This document shows positions 1-9,517 of a stretch of 64,000 bases of DNA, one piece after another. A program made the translations under genes and the position numbers. The notes under the pieces were generated by a model. That model was not told the DNA's origin. It did not search any database and saw only the letters and a program-made list of their open reading frames with translations. This DNA comes from Orbus hercynius (GTDB taxonomy: Bacteria; Pseudomonadota; Gammaproteobacteria; Enterobacterales; Orbaceae), in the NCBI RefSeq assembly GCF_003634275.1, contig NZ_RBWY01000002.1:331467-395466 (forward strand), read 5' to 3'. Each line of letters begins with the position of its first letter. Position 1 is the stretch's first letter.

Positions 1-238
1 TACCAATTCGAGAACGTTCGTGTAGCGGTAATAAACTAATGTCTTTATTATCAAGATAAATATTACCTGCATTCAGAGGCACAATACCTACTACCATATA
101 AAATGTTGTAGTTTTTCCTGCGCCATTCGGTCCTAATAAACCAACTATTTCACCTGAGTTGACAGTAAGACTGACGTCTTCAACAACGCGGCGATTTTTA
201 TATACTTTCGCTAAATTGACTGCTTGTAGAGTGGCCAT
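1..238 (-). CDS. lptB: LptB, LPS export ABC transporter ATPase (N-terminal part only)
   Basis: Reading leftward from the ATG at 238, 79 codons are visible before the window edge cuts the gene. They encode the start of an ABC ATPase: a Walker A motif GPNGAGKTT at about residues 36-44, followed by the TFYMVVG stretch typical of LptB. LptB powers extraction of lipopolysaccharide from the inner membrane together with LptF, LptG and LptC. The gene starts one base after the lptA stop codon, so translation is probably coupled. The signature motif, Walker B and the rest of the protein lie outside the window. Family and position after lptC-lptA make the call secure. Confidence 0.93.
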   Translation of the reverse strand, partial: MATLQAVNLAKVYKNRRVVEDVSLTVNSGEIVGLLGPNGAGKTTTFYMVVGIVPLNAGNIYLDNKDISLLPLHERSRIG

Positions 239-239
239 G

Positions 240-788
240 TTATCGTTTTATCTCTTGGACTTGATTAGGAATGATTGTCGTTTTTACTCTGCTACCTTTA
301 TTTGCTTGTGCGAGAATTTTTTGCTGGTTGACATCATAAATAATTTTATTACTCACAATGTGATTATCTTGCTGTAATAACTCTGCATCACCAATTAGCG
401 TAACACTGTTTTCTTTAACTTGATAAATTAATTGATTAGCATGGCCTATAATTGTCTGTTTTGGCGACTGGGCATTCATTTGTTTGAAATATACAGGACT
501 GCCATTGGCGGTAATGATTTGGTTCTCTTTACTATTCATATCGGTAATGACGACCGTATGCGCTTTGACTTCCAAATTATCTTGAATGATAACGACATTC
601 CCTGTAAAGGTAATGGTATTGTTTTTTAAATCTATCTGTTGATTATCGGCATCGATCGAAATTGGTTTATTGTTAATCGTTGCACTTGGTGATGTTTGAG
701 CGTGTGATAATGATGATAGTAAACTAATTATTAGGCCAACTAACATAAATTTAATTTTTGTGGAACGAGAGGGAACATGACGTCTCAT
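240..788 (-). CDS. lptA: LptA, periplasmic LPS bridge protein
   Basis: A protein of 182 residues with a Sec signal peptide: a basic start, a hydrophobic core at about 13-28, and a probable cut after SHA near residue 30. The mature part is the OstA/LptA beta-jellyroll (phrases such as ITFTGNVVIIQDNLEVKA and NGSPVYFKQ). LptA polymerises into the periplasmic bridge that carries lipopolysaccharide from LptC to LptD. Length is close to E. coli LptA (185). It sits between lptC and lptB, 11 bases after lptC and one base before lptB, forming one transcription unit. Confidence 0.93.
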   Translation of the reverse strand: MRRHVPSRSTKIKFMLVGLIISLLSSLSHAQTSPSATINNKPISIDADNQQIDLKNNTITFTGNVVIIQDNLEVKAHTVVITDMNSKENQIITANGSPVYFKQMNAQSPKQTIIGHANQLIYQVKENSVTLIGDAELLQQDNHIVSNKIIYDVNQQKILAQANKGSRVKTTIIPNQVQEIKR

Positions 789-799
789 TAGTGGTATCC

Positions 800-1390
800 T
801 TAGTTAGTTGGGCTCTGAGTTTGAATGTTGGGTGTATTATAATAAGTTTTTACATTTTCTAATATATCGGCTGTTTTATTTCTTAAATTACCGAAGAGGC
901 CTGTACCTGTTGAGGTGAAATTTGTCCCTTCAATTGTTACAAAATCTTTAGACGTCACAACCTGAGTCGTTAAATCAACAGTCGCATTATCTGTGATAAT
1001 TTTTTGTAATTGTGAATCGGGTAGAATATTTTGCAGTATCACATTGCCCTCAAGATATAAAAGTTTATCACGTGTTAATGTCGATTGATTTGCAGAAATG
1101 TGCCAAGTTTCTATCACGTCTCGATTATATAATGTAATATTTGGCATTTGAAATAATGTTTCGCCTTGACTGTCAAAATGTTTTACCTGGCTGGCAATAA
1201 TTTTGTAACTTAAATTACCGACCGGATCATATATTGTTGTTTCCATCCGATCACTTTGATAGATAGGTTGAGTCGCTAAGTCAATTGTTTCAACCAAATT
1301 AGCATTGCTCTCTTCTCGTTGGTAATAATAAATACCGATAATTAGAATAATGAGTAAAATATAAATGATATTTTTTTTCTTCATTGCCAA
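800..1390 (-). CDS. lptC: LptC, LPS export inner-membrane/periplasmic protein
   Basis: A protein of 196 residues with a single N-terminal membrane anchor (about residues 7-24, very rich in Ile and Leu) and a periplasmic LptC fold (DRMETTIYDPVGNLSYKI near residue 48, LYLEGNVILQN near 115). LptC docks on LptBFG and passes lipopolysaccharide to LptA. The start could be the ATG at 1390 or the next ATG two codons in (MKKK). The usual upstream neighbour kdsC is absent: about 490 bases without a gene precede lptC. Confidence 0.9.
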   Translation of the reverse strand: MAMKKKNIIYILLIILIIGIYYYQREESNANLVETIDLATQPIYQSDRMETTIYDPVGNLSYKIIASQVKHFDSQGETLFQMPNITLYNRDVIETWHISANQSTLTRDKLLYLEGNVILQNILPDSQLQKIITDNATVDLTTQVVTSKDFVTIEGTNFTSTGTGLFGNLRNKTADILENVKTYYNTPNIQTQSPTN

Positions 1391-1882
1391 TGTGTGAGAT
1401 CCTTATAATGAATATCTTACTGTATGCGCTAGCTATTGAGCCTATTTTACGTTAATTTTGCTTAAAATAATATCTTACATTAAACGGTTATGCGATTTTT
1501 ATGAGTATTGTTTTTTACATTTCAGTTAAAACATCGATATGTGTTTTGATTGCACAATCAGCGATTTCAGCGTTAGGACTGCATCGTTTTCACATAACCA
1601 ATTAGATTAAGTTGGCACACCTTGTTGATAAGCAAAAATAGAATACCGCACAATAGCTGGAATGCTTCCGGCAACATGGATAGTCATTATACAAAGAGGA
1701 AGTACTTGGCTAAGTAAATTTTTATCTAAATCGCTAAGCTGTTTTTATTATCATTACAATTTATTATTAGCTATTTACTGCAATAATTAGTTATATTACA
1801 CGATAACACCAAAGATGGTATCGGTTTTTATCTCCTTAGTTGAGATATCTGTGGAAATTTATTTAGTTGAGGCTAGTTATTA
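1391..1882. other. intergenic region between lptC and macA
   Basis: A stretch of 492 bases without a convincing gene, holding the divergent promoters of the lpt and macAB units. A minus-strand frame at about 1607-1746 stays open for some 46 codons and has protein-like composition, ending AIVRYSIFAYQQGVPT before a TAA. I recognise no family and see no ribosome binding site, so it may be a gene fragment or chance. Confidence 0.4.
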
Positions 1883-3067
1883 ATGACATTTTTGAGAAAA
1901 ATAAAATTTAAATATATTCTTGTGTTACTAGTGATACTTATCATTATCTATGGCGTAAGTCGTCTATTTTTTACTGAGGAGTCAGATACGCGATATATTA
2001 CGACTAAAGTTGAAAAAGGTCATATTGAGCAGACGGTACTCGCTGATGGGAAAATTAGCGCATTTAAACTAGTGAATGTCGGCGCACAAGTTTCGGGTCA
2101 GATTCAAAAGTTATATGTTCAATTAGGTGATAAAGTAAAAGCCGGGGACATGATTGCTGAAATCGATGACCTTAAACAAAAAAATGACTTAATGCAATCA
2201 AAAGCATCATTAGCAAGCTTACAAGCACAACGAACAGCAAAAGAGGCGAATTTAAAAAATTATCAGTTAACTTATGGACGCCAATTGAAATTGGTGAATA
2301 AAGGTGTTGGTATACAATCTGATTTAGATGCCGCTGAGGCGCAACTAGATGTTATTAAGGCGGATATCGCTTCGCTTGATGCTGATATTATCCGAGCTAA
2401 AATTGCAGTAGACACTGCTGAAGTTAATCTTGGTTATACAAAAATCACTTCACCGATTGATGGGATTGTGGTTGCAACACCCGTAGAAGAAGGTCAAACG
2501 GTTAACTCGGTGCAAAGTGCGCCAACGATTGTTAAAGTTGCCCAGCTTGATAAAATGACTGTAGAGGCTCAAATTTCAGAAGCTGATGTTATTAAGGTCA
2601 AAACGGGTATGCCTGTATACTTTACGATTCTGGGACGACCGAATATGCATTTTAGTGGTATGACTCTTCGCGCGGTTGAGCCAGCACCAACTTCGATTAA
2701 TAACGAAACATCGACTTCAACCACAACGACTACTGCTATTTATTACAATGGATTATTTGATGTGGATAATCCTGAACATCTTTTACGTATTTCGATGACT
2801 GCTCAGGTTTACATTGTATTAGCTAATGCAGAAAATGTACTTTATATACCATCTACCTCGATTCAACAAAATTTTGGTGATGGCAAAGCAACGGTATTTG
2901 TATTAGATGATGGGCAAAATATTCGCGAAAAAGCGATTGAAATTGGTATTGATAATAATGTTAATGTAGAAGTCAAATCTGGGCTTGATTTGGGTGATAC
3001 TATTGTGGTGAGTCGCTTGGATGGTGGTTCTGTCAGCAAGTCTAGAACGCCACGAATGGGATTTTAA
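1883..3067 (+). CDS. macA: MacA, periplasmic adaptor of a MacAB-TolC type efflux pump
   Basis: A membrane fusion protein of 394 residues. One N-terminal membrane segment (about 11-28) is followed by a lipoyl half-motif ([20 protein letters not shown], about 67-86), an alpha-helical hairpin of about 100-180 rich in Ala, Gln and Lys, the second lipoyl half ([18 protein letters not shown], about 190-207), and a beta-barrel domain. MacA links the MacB ABC transporter to a TolC channel and stimulates its ATPase; known substrates are macrolides, enterotoxin and protoporphyrin. A Ser/Thr run at 271-284 (STSTTTTT) is inserted in the beta-barrel region. macB follows within 4 bases. Confidence 0.92.
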   Translation: MTFLRKIKFKYILVLLVILIIIYGVSRLFFTEESDTRYITTKVEKGHIEQTVLADGKISAFKLVNVGAQVSGQIQKLYVQLGDKVKAGDMIAEIDDLKQKNDLMQSKASLASLQAQRTAKEANLKNYQLTYGRQLKLVNKGVGIQSDLDAAEAQLDVIKADIASLDADIIRAKIAVDTAEVNLGYTKITSPIDGIVVATPVEEGQTVNSVQSAPTIVKVAQLDKMTVEAQISEADVIKVKTGMPVYFTILGRPNMHFSGMTLRAVEPAPTSINNETSTSTTTTTAIYYNGLFDVDNPEHLLRISMTAQVYIVLANAENVLYIPSTSIQQNFGDGKATVFVLDDGQNIREKAIEIGIDNNVNVEVKSGLDLGDTIVVSRLDGGSVSKSRTPRMGF

Positions 3068-3071
3068 TGTG

Positions 3072-5036
3072 ATGAATAACATTCCACTCATTGAATTAAA
3101 AAATATTGTTCGTGAATTTCCCGCAGGGGAGTCGACAATTAGAGTATTAAAAAATATTGATCTCACAATCAATGCAGGCGAGATGGTGGCGATTGTTGGT
3201 TCATCTGGTTCGGGTAAGTCAACACTAATGAATATATTAGGTTGCTTAGATAAAGCTACCAATGGCGTTTATACCATTGGAGGAAGAGAAACGAGTAAAC
3301 TTACGCCTGACGAACTAGCCGAGCTACGGCGAGAACATTTTGGCTTTATTTTCCAGCGTTATCATTTACTCAATGCGTTAACCGCTGAAGGTAATGTTGA
3401 GGTGCCGGCAATTTATGCTGGATGCAAAAAAGCACAACGGCATCAAAAAGCAAGTGACATTTTAACAAGGCTCGGACTGGCAGATAAAATGCACAATAAG
3501 CCGACACAATTATCTGGCGGGCAACAGCAACGTGTTAGTATTGGTCGTGCTTTGATGAACGGAGGGCAAATTATTTTAGCTGATGAACCTACTGGCGCTT
3601 TAGATCAAAAAAGCGGTCATGAGGTCATGGCAATTTTGCGCGAATTGCATGGACAAGGACACACGATTATTATTGTTACGCATGATCCCAATATTGCACA
3701 AAGCGCGCAGCGGATTATTGAAATCAGTGATGGGCGAATTATTGCCGATACGCAAAACCCTGCGTTTGCGGTGAATGCTAATCAGCCTAATGAAGTTAAA
3801 CAGATTGATATTACTAAAACACAAGATACCTTATCGGCAAAAGCAGATCGCTTTAAAGATGCCTTTAAAATGGCCATTTTGTCGATGCTTTCTCAAAAAC
3901 TGCGTACATTTTTAACCATGCTTGGAATTATTATTGGTATTGCATCTGTTGTATCGGTGGTGGCGTTGGGAGAAGGTTCAAGACAGCAAATTTTAGCCGA
4001 TATCAGTTCGATGGGAACGAGTACGTTAGAGATTTTTCCTGGTACCGGTTTTGGTGATCGTAATGCGGGGAGGATTAATACCTTACGTTCGGCCGATGCT
4101 GATGCGTTAGCGCAGCAGAGTTATGTTCATAGTGCAACACCGAATGTATCAACGAGTGTTTATTTTAGAAAAGATAATCAAGCACTTTCTGGCACGGTAA
4201 ATGGTGTCGGCGAGCAGTTTTTTGCGGTTAGGGGCTATGATATCATGCAAGGTAAATTCTTCGATGCTAATAGTATTACTAATTCTGCTCAAGATGTCGT
4301 TATTGATGAAAACACAGTGAAACGCTTATTTCCTAATCAAGACCCTATCGGGCAAGTATTTTACGTTGGGCAATTACCCGTTAGGGTCGTTGGTGTTGCA
4401 ACGCGAAAAAATCAAGGTTGGGGGAGCAATGAAAGCTTAAATGTATGGTTACCTTATTCAACGGTCATTAATCGTATGATTGGTCAAACGACGTTAAAGA
4501 GTATTACGGTTAGGGTAAAAGATAATATCGATCTCTCTGTTGCGGAGCAAGATCTTGAGCGTATTATGCTCAAAAGGCACGGAACCAGAGATTTCTTCAT
4601 TTTTAATTCCGACTCGATTCGCCAAACGATCGAATCGGCAACAGCAACTATGACGCTATTAGTATCCGCTATCGCTTTGATTTCATTGATTGTGGGTGGT
4701 ATTGGGGTAATGAATATTATGCTAGTGTCTGTTACGGAAAGAACACGGGAAATCGGTGTCAGGATGGCTGTTGGGGCAAGATCAAGCGATATTTTACAAC
4801 AATTCCTGATTGAAGCTGTATTAGTCTGTTTAATTGGTGGAATATTGGGGATTTTATTATCTTTACTGATTGGTGGATTGTTTGCTTATTTTGTCACCAC
4901 ATTTTCGATGATCTTTTCATTATCAGCCATTATTGCCGCCTTTACATGCTCGAGTCTTATTGGGATTGTTTTTGGCTATTTTCCAGCTAAACGAGCAGCT
5001 GGTTTAGATCCTATTTACGCATTAGAGCGAGAATAA
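3072..5036 (+). CDS. macB: MacB, ABC transporter fused ATPase/permease
   Basis: The chosen ATG at 3072 gives 654 residues (E. coli MacB has 648) beginning [12 protein letters not shown]. An in-frame start at 3021 lies inside macA and is unlikely. The ATPase half has Walker A GSSGSGKS (43-50), a Q-loop FQRYHLL (94-100), signature LSGGQ (147-151) and Walker B IILADEP (167-173). A first membrane helix near 290 ([16 protein letters not shown]) is followed by a large periplasmic domain and three C-terminal helices with the FtsX-type motif [13 protein letters not shown]. MacB is the inner-membrane mechanotransmission motor working with MacA and TolC. It is co-transcribed with macA. Confidence 0.93.
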   Translation: MNNIPLIELKNIVREFPAGESTIRVLKNIDLTINAGEMVAIVGSSGSGKSTLMNILGCLDKATNGVYTIGGRETSKLTPDELAELRREHFGFIFQRYHLLNALTAEGNVEVPAIYAGCKKAQRHQKASDILTRLGLADKMHNKPTQLSGGQQQRVSIGRALMNGGQIILADEPTGALDQKSGHEVMAILRELHGQGHTIIIVTHDPNIAQSAQRIIEISDGRIIADTQNPAFAVNANQPNEVKQIDITKTQDTLSAKADRFKDAFKMAILSMLSQKLRTFLTMLGIIIGIASVVSVVALGEGSRQQILADISSMGTSTLEIFPGTGFGDRNAGRINTLRSADADALAQQSYVHSATPNVSTSVYFRKDNQALSGTVNGVGEQFFAVRGYDIMQGKFFDANSITNSAQDVVIDENTVKRLFPNQDPIGQVFYVGQLPVRVVGVATRKNQGWGSNESLNVWLPYSTVINRMIGQTTLKSITVRVKDNIDLSVAEQDLERIMLKRHGTRDFFIFNSDSIRQTIESATATMTLLVSAIALISLIVGGIGVMNIMLVSVTERTREIGVRMAVGARSSDILQQFLIEAVLVCLIGGILGILLSLLIGGLFAYFVTTFSMIFSLSAIIAAFTCSSLIGIVFGYFPAKRAAGLDPIYALERE

Positions 5037-5042
5037 ATACGT

Positions 5043-5073
5043 CACCACTATTTGATTTTATAAAATAGTGGTG
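5043..5073. terminator. hairpin between convergent macB and the MHS transporter
   Basis: A perfect 11-bp inverted repeat, CACCACTATTT (5043-5053) and AAATAGTGGTG (5063-5073), with a 9-base loop between two convergent genes. There is no strong T-run on either side, so it may end transcription weakly in both directions. Confidence 0.6.
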
Positions 5074-5087
5074 AGCTTATTTCGTGA

Positions 5088-6401
5088 TTACGTCATCTCT
5101 TTGGTGATATGTTTATTGATTAATAAAATAATGCCAATGATTGCCCCGAGTGCAAACAGTGAAATGACATAAAAGGCCGGTGCGAGTTTACTAAATAAAT
5201 TGGTGAAAACTGACAGCAGTAATGGCGTGATGCCTCCGGCAATCGCATATGCCATATTAAATGAGAATGACACGCCACTATAACGCACTGCCGTTGGAAA
5301 CGCCTTCACCATAAAACATGCAAATGAACCGACAATACCGACGCCAAAGCCAGCAAGAGGATATGTGATAAATAATAACTCAGCATGATGTTCAAGGGAA
5401 AAATAGAACCCTGCAATGGTGATAACGGCAATCATACTACCGATGATGATAATTTTGCCGAGCATAAATTTATCTGCTAAAACCCCATATACTGTGCAGC
5501 TGATAATTAAGCCAATGATGGCACAAGTATTGGCTTGTAATGATTCTGTTGCTGAGAAACCAAATTGCTGCTGTAGATAAATTGGTGCCATGAGAATAAC
5601 AACCATAATACCTGCTGATAAAATCCACGTTAATAACATTGATAATAGCGTTTGTGGCAGGTAATAAATGAGAACGGTTAAGACCGGTAAGCGCTGAGTT
5701 GACTCGTGCGATTTACGTTGCTGCATCGCGATAAAAATCGGTGTTTCTTTTAACCAGCGACGCAAATACATCGCTAAAAAGCCAAATCCACCACCAATAA
5801 TAAAGGGAATACGCCAGCCCCAAGTATTCATTGCCTCGCCAACAAAGATCATATTGATGGCAGTTGAAATGAGTGAGCCAAATAAAATGCCTAAACTGAG
5901 TCCACTCGTTAATATGCCACATGCTAGGCCAACACGACGAGGTGGTACATGCTCGGCAACAAATGTCCATGCGCCTGGCACTTCGCCGCCTACGGCGAGT
6001 CCTTGGCATAATCGCATTATCAACAATAGAATTGGTGCGGCATAATTAAGCGTAGCATAAGTCGGTAATAAACCAATACATAAAGTCGGTAGTGCCATGA
6101 GTAAGATACTTAATGTGAACATTTTTTTGCGACCAAATTTGTCACCAAAGTGTGCCATGACAATACCACCAAAAGGACGAATTAAATAGCCCGCTGCAAA
6201 GATGCCAAATGTCTGTATTTGGCTTAACCAACCCGGCATATCGGGTGGAAAAAACAAATGACCAATCGTCGTAGAGAAGAAAACAAAGATAATAAAATCA
6301 TAAAACTCCAGTGCACCTCCAAGTGATGCGAGCGCAAGGGTTTTATAATCTTGTGCTTGTAATGGATGAGATTGTAATGTTGACGTGACAGAATGATCCA
6401 T
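5088..6401 (-). CDS. MFS transporter, metabolite:H+ symporter (MHS) family
   Basis: A protein of 437 residues with 12 predicted membrane segments and the hallmarks of the MHS branch of the major facilitator superfamily: GALEFYDFIIFVFF in helix 1, RPFGGIVMAHFGDKFGRKK in loop 2-3, and the GLAVGGEVPGAWTFVAEH stretch in helix 5. Characterised members (KgtP, ProP, ShiA, CitA) import dicarboxylates, osmolytes or shikimate with protons; the substrate here cannot be read from sequence. An AGGT lies 8 bases before the ATG. It is divergent from the lacD-type aldolase across about 390 bases, so a shared role is possible but unproven. Confidence 0.85.
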   Translation of the reverse strand: MDHSVTSTLQSHPLQAQDYKTLALASLGGALEFYDFIIFVFFSTTIGHLFFPPDMPGWLSQIQTFGIFAAGYLIRPFGGIVMAHFGDKFGRKKMFTLSILLMALPTLCIGLLPTYATLNYAAPILLLIMRLCQGLAVGGEVPGAWTFVAEHVPPRRVGLACGILTSGLSLGILFGSLISTAINMIFVGEAMNTWGWRIPFIIGGGFGFLAMYLRRWLKETPIFIAMQQRKSHESTQRLPVLTVLIYYLPQTLLSMLLTWILSAGIMVVILMAPIYLQQQFGFSATESLQANTCAIIGLIISCTVYGVLADKFMLGKIIIIGSMIAVITIAGFYFSLEHHAELLFITYPLAGFGVGIVGSFACFMVKAFPTAVRYSGVSFSFNMAYAIAGGITPLLLSVFTNLFSKLAPAFYVISLFALGAIIGIILLINKHITKEMT

Positions 6402-6789
6402 ATGATATAACCTAGTTTTATAATTAGTATTGATTAAGTAATGAAAATCGTTTTAATTATTGCATTAGTAAGGAAAACAACACGATAAGTCAGTATCGAG
6501 GCAATAAAATTGATGCTAAATATACCTTAATTTACGACAATCTTCTAATAAGATTTGTTTTACCTATGTTTTGATTATCAATATTATGTGTTGGGTGATA
6601 TTGTTGATTTTCGAGCAGCTGCTTTAAATGAGTAGGTAAATATAAACTCATATTTGATATCATCTACGGCCTTGCAAATAACATAATCAGCACTATGATG
6701 CTTAAAATAAGCACAATTTTCACCACTCTAGTCCAGTTATAGGTTTACACTATAAAAACATCCACTTATCAACATTAGGAGTATTGAAC
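6402..6789. other. divergent promoter region (MHS transporter / lacD)
   Basis: 388 bases of AT-rich sequence with no open frame I would call. Promoters for both flanking genes should lie here. AGGAG at 6777-6781, 8 bases before ATG 6790, is the clear ribosome binding site of the aldolase gene. I see no unambiguous operator. Confidence 0.5.
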
Positions 6790-7830
6790 ATGTCTAAAAA
6801 GAGAATCTCCCGCAGAAAATTTAATTGTATGCAGCAATTATCCAATCATGATGGCGTGATTGCCGCATTAGCGATTGATCAACGAGGATCAATGGTTAAA
6901 ATGATGGAAAGTGCTGTTGGCAAAGAACGCTATCATGTTGATATGGTTTACGAGTTTAAAGAGTTAGTTTCTCAAGAGTTGACCAAGTATGTGAGTGCCA
7001 TTTTATTGGATGAAGAGTATGGTTTTAAAGGAATGAATGCTAAAAATGCCAATTCAGGACTGATCCTATCATATGAAAAAACGGGATATGATGTGAATAC
7101 ACCAGGCCGTTTACCTGAACTTTTACCGGAAGAGTCCATTCAGCGTTTAATTAAGAAAGGGGCAGATGCGGCAAAAGTATTAGTTTACTATAATCCAGAT
7201 GACCCAAAGGATATTTTAGATAAAAAACATGCTTTTTTAGAGCGATTAGGCGAAGAAGCAAGAGCGGTGGATTTACCTGTGTTTGTTGAGCCTATTGTGT
7301 ATGATAATGAGATAATTGATGATAAAAGCCCTGAATTTGCGAAAATAAAACCTCGTAAAGTGATAAAAACCATTGAAGAGTTCACCAAAAAAGCATACCA
7401 CATTGATGTATTAAAAGTTGAAGTGCCGGTGTTATTTAAATACGTAGCAGGATTTAACGACAATAATCCTATCGTTTATTCGCAAAAAGATGCCGCGAAT
7501 TATTTTAAAGAAGCGAGTGATGCAACAACGCGCCCATTTATCTATTTAAGTGCTGGCGTACCGACTAAGACTTTCCATGAGGAGCTTATATTTGCAGGTC
7601 AATCTGGCGCAAAATATAGTGGTATTTTAGGCGGTAGGGCAACTTGGTTTGATGGCGTCGCTGCTTATGGAAAAGGCGGAAAAGCAGGGCTTCTTGAATG
7701 GTTAGACTCGGTTGGTCGCGATAATGTTGAGCATCTTAATAAAATTTTAACACAGTATGCACATCCTTGGTACCATGCTTATGGTGGCCTAGATAATATT
7801 GAGGTATTTGATATTAACTTAGCTGATTAA
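6790..7830 (+). CDS. lacD: LacD-type tagatose-1,6-bisphosphate aldolase (class I)
   Basis: A TIM-barrel aldolase of 346 residues from ATG 6790, chosen over an in-frame TTG at 6784 because AGGAG sits 8 bases upstream. Motifs match the LacD/YihT family: AALAIDQRGSM (25-35), KVLVYYNPDD (129-138), and LKVEVPVLFKYVAGF (208-222), in which Lys209 is the expected Schiff-base residue. LacD cleaves tagatose 1,6-bisphosphate to glyceraldehyde 3-phosphate and dihydroxyacetone phosphate, usually in the lacABCD galactose pathway of Firmicutes. No lacA, lacB or lacC is nearby, so substrate is inferred from family only; related aldolases act on fructose bisphosphate, sulfofructose phosphate or other ketose phosphates. 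Confidence 0.8.
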   Translation: MSKKRISRRKFNCMQQLSNHDGVIAALAIDQRGSMVKMMESAVGKERYHVDMVYEFKELVSQELTKYVSAILLDEEYGFKGMNAKNANSGLILSYEKTGYDVNTPGRLPELLPEESIQRLIKKGADAAKVLVYYNPDDPKDILDKKHAFLERLGEEARAVDLPVFVEPIVYDNEIIDDKSPEFAKIKPRKVIKTIEEFTKKAYHIDVLKVEVPVLFKYVAGFNDNNPIVYSQKDAANYFKEASDATTRPFIYLSAGVPTKTFHEELIFAGQSGAKYSGILGGRATWFDGVAAYGKGGKAGLLEWLDSVGRDNVEHLNKILTQYAHPWYHAYGGLDNIEVFDINLAD

Positions 7831-7841
7831 CTGCTTGTCGT

Positions 7842-7880
7842 CAATAAAATGCCACAATATACAAGGTGGCATTTTTATTG
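7842..7880 (+). terminator. rho-independent terminator after lacD
   Basis: Stem AAAATGCCAC (7846-7855) pairs with GTGGCATTTT (7866-7875), followed by more T residues. It also ends the convergent membrane-protein gene, whose stop is at 7883. Confidence 0.85.
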
Positions 7881-7882
7881 AA

Positions 7883-8338
7883 TTACAGATGGGAAACGAT
7901 ATCGTGATGTTGACTCTCAGCTTTTTTCATTTCAAAAATTGCCATATCTGGATTGAGTGCTTCTGCTGTACCTACGAGTTCATATCCTTTACTGATGAGA
8001 TTTTTTTCTCGAAGACTATTGCCTTGAACGCCAATCACAATAGCTACAGCAAGTTGAACAATAAAAAATACGATGGACCACATTAGTGCTGTATTAAGTG
8101 CATTTTGATATTGATAAGAAGACGTGTATCCATCCATATCTGGCGAAACACTATCTGAGATTATAAACAGTGCTATTCTAAATATGATTAATAAAATCGC
8201 TACAAACCATAATTTTTTGACTAATCCCCAAATAAATCCTAACCCAAAAATTTCTAACACAAATCCAGGCCACGACCAACCTTGTTTTACTGCCTCAATT
8301 CGCCCATCATCATGTTTAAATAATTTATAATTTTTCAT
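7883..8338 (-). CDS. small membrane protein, DUF2628-like
   Basis: A protein of 151 residues. The N-terminus (FKHDDGRIEAVKQGWSWPG) resembles the DUF2628 family of small inner-membrane proteins. Predicted membrane segments lie at about 26-40, 42-62 and 84-106, with a soluble C-terminal tail containing GYELVGTAEALNPDMA. No function is known for the family. The ribosome binding site is weak. It stands alone, convergent with lacD and followed at some distance by the LysR gene on the same strand. Confidence 0.65.
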   Translation of the reverse strand: MKNYKLFKHDDGRIEAVKQGWSWPGFVLEIFGLGFIWGLVKKLWFVAILLIIFRIALFIISDSVSPDMDGYTSSYQYQNALNTALMWSIVFFIVQLAVAIVIGVQGNSLREKNLISKGYELVGTAEALNPDMAIFEMKKAESQHHDIVSHL

Positions 8339-8431
8339 CTTTTTGTTTTATTTTCAATAAATAAAGGAATTGGTATTGTATAGTATTTTTTTTATAAAAA
8401 ACAATATCGCGACGAAAATTTTGCCGAGTAT

Positions 8432-9352
8432 TTATTTTAGTTTAAATCCATATTGTTCAATTAATCTTTTTAATTCACTAATATAGTGCTGAGCAGATTG
8501 ACTTAACTGAACTTTTTGAGACGTAATCCAACCGACCAGAATTTTTTCCTCTGTTTTTAATGGGATTGAGGCAATATCAGAACCATTTAAATCAGTGCTT
8601 AGGACACCGGTACTAATTGTGTAGCCATTTAATCCATGTAGTAAATTGAATAACGTGGCGCGATCGCTCACATGAATACTTTTTTTATGATATACCGTAC
8701 TTAAGATCTCTTCTGAAAAATAGAAAGAGTTATACTCTCCTTGCTCAAATGACAAGTAAGGGTAGTCTTCTAACTCTTCTAATGTGATTTTGCTATTTAG
8801 CGCTAGCGGGTGCTTCGTACTGATAAACACATGGGGATCGGCGTCAAATAATGGATAGAATGTTAAATTATTCTCTTTGAGTAGTCGCCGAATCACTTTT
8901 TGGTTGAAATCATTTAGATATAAAATACCAACTTCACTACGTAAAGTGGTGACATCGGTAATAATATCATGGGTGCGAGTTTCTCTTAATGTAAATTCAT
9001 ACTCATCAGTATGATTCTTTTTGATTAGATTAACAAATGCATTAACCGCAAAGGCATAATGCTGAGTGGATATACTACATAACTGTTTTGATGGTAATTT
9101 TTTATTATAGTGTTGTTCCAGTAGTTCGGTTTGTTCGAGAATCTGTTTGGCGTAGCCTAAAAACTCAGTGCCTTCGGTCGTTAAAGATACGCCTTTTGTG
9201 GTACGAATAAATATTTTTAAATCAAATTCGTCCTCAAGCTCTTTTATTGCTGTAGATAGGCTCGGTTGGGTGATATATAGTTTTTTAGCGGCCTCATTCA
9301 TTGAACCGGTGCGAGCAACTTCAATAATATAACGGAGTTGATTTAATTTCAT
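8432..9352 (-). CDS. LysR-family transcriptional regulator
   Basis: A protein of 306 residues with the N-terminal winged helix-turn-helix of LysR regulators (MKLNQLRYIIEVARTGSMN, then AAKKLYITQPSLSTAIKELE at about 21-40) and a substrate-binding C-terminal half (about 90-300). LysR proteins bind a small coinducer and often control a divergent neighbour. Here the divergent neighbour is aroG, 165 bases away, so aroG control is possible; the intergenic region shows no T-N11-A palindrome I can assign with confidence. The effector is unknown. Confidence 0.88.
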   Translation of the reverse strand: MKLNQLRYIIEVARTGSMNEAAKKLYITQPSLSTAIKELEDEFDLKIFIRTTKGVSLTTEGTEFLGYAKQILEQTELLEQHYNKKLPSKQLCSISTQHYAFAVNAFVNLIKKNHTDEYEFTLRETRTHDIITDVTTLRSEVGILYLNDFNQKVIRRLLKENNLTFYPLFDADPHVFISTKHPLALNSKITLEELEDYPYLSFEQGEYNSFYFSEEILSTVYHKKSIHVSDRATLFNLLHGLNGYTISTGVLSTDLNGSDIASIPLKTEEKILVGWITSQKVQLSQSAQHYISELKRLIEQYGFKLK

Positions 9353-9517
9353 TGGCTATTCTCTAATATCAACGTTTGATCATATTCAAACAACAAATCT
9401 ACTTAAGTGTCCGAGTCTAAGATAATTGTTTTACCTACGGGCAATAAACTAAATTATCATTTTTTTGTTAACTGGGTATATACTAGTCTAGTTTTGTTTA
9501 AGTAGCTAGGTATGAAA

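Noticed and set aside
1607..1746. Minus-strand open frame of about 46 codons ending AIVRYSIFAYQQGVPT
   Set aside because: Protein-like composition but no recognised family, no ribosome binding site and short; noted within the intergenic entry, not called as a gene.
3021..3071. Longer N-terminus for MacB
   Set aside because: It lies within macA, lacks similarity to MacB, and the ATG at 3072 gives the family length.
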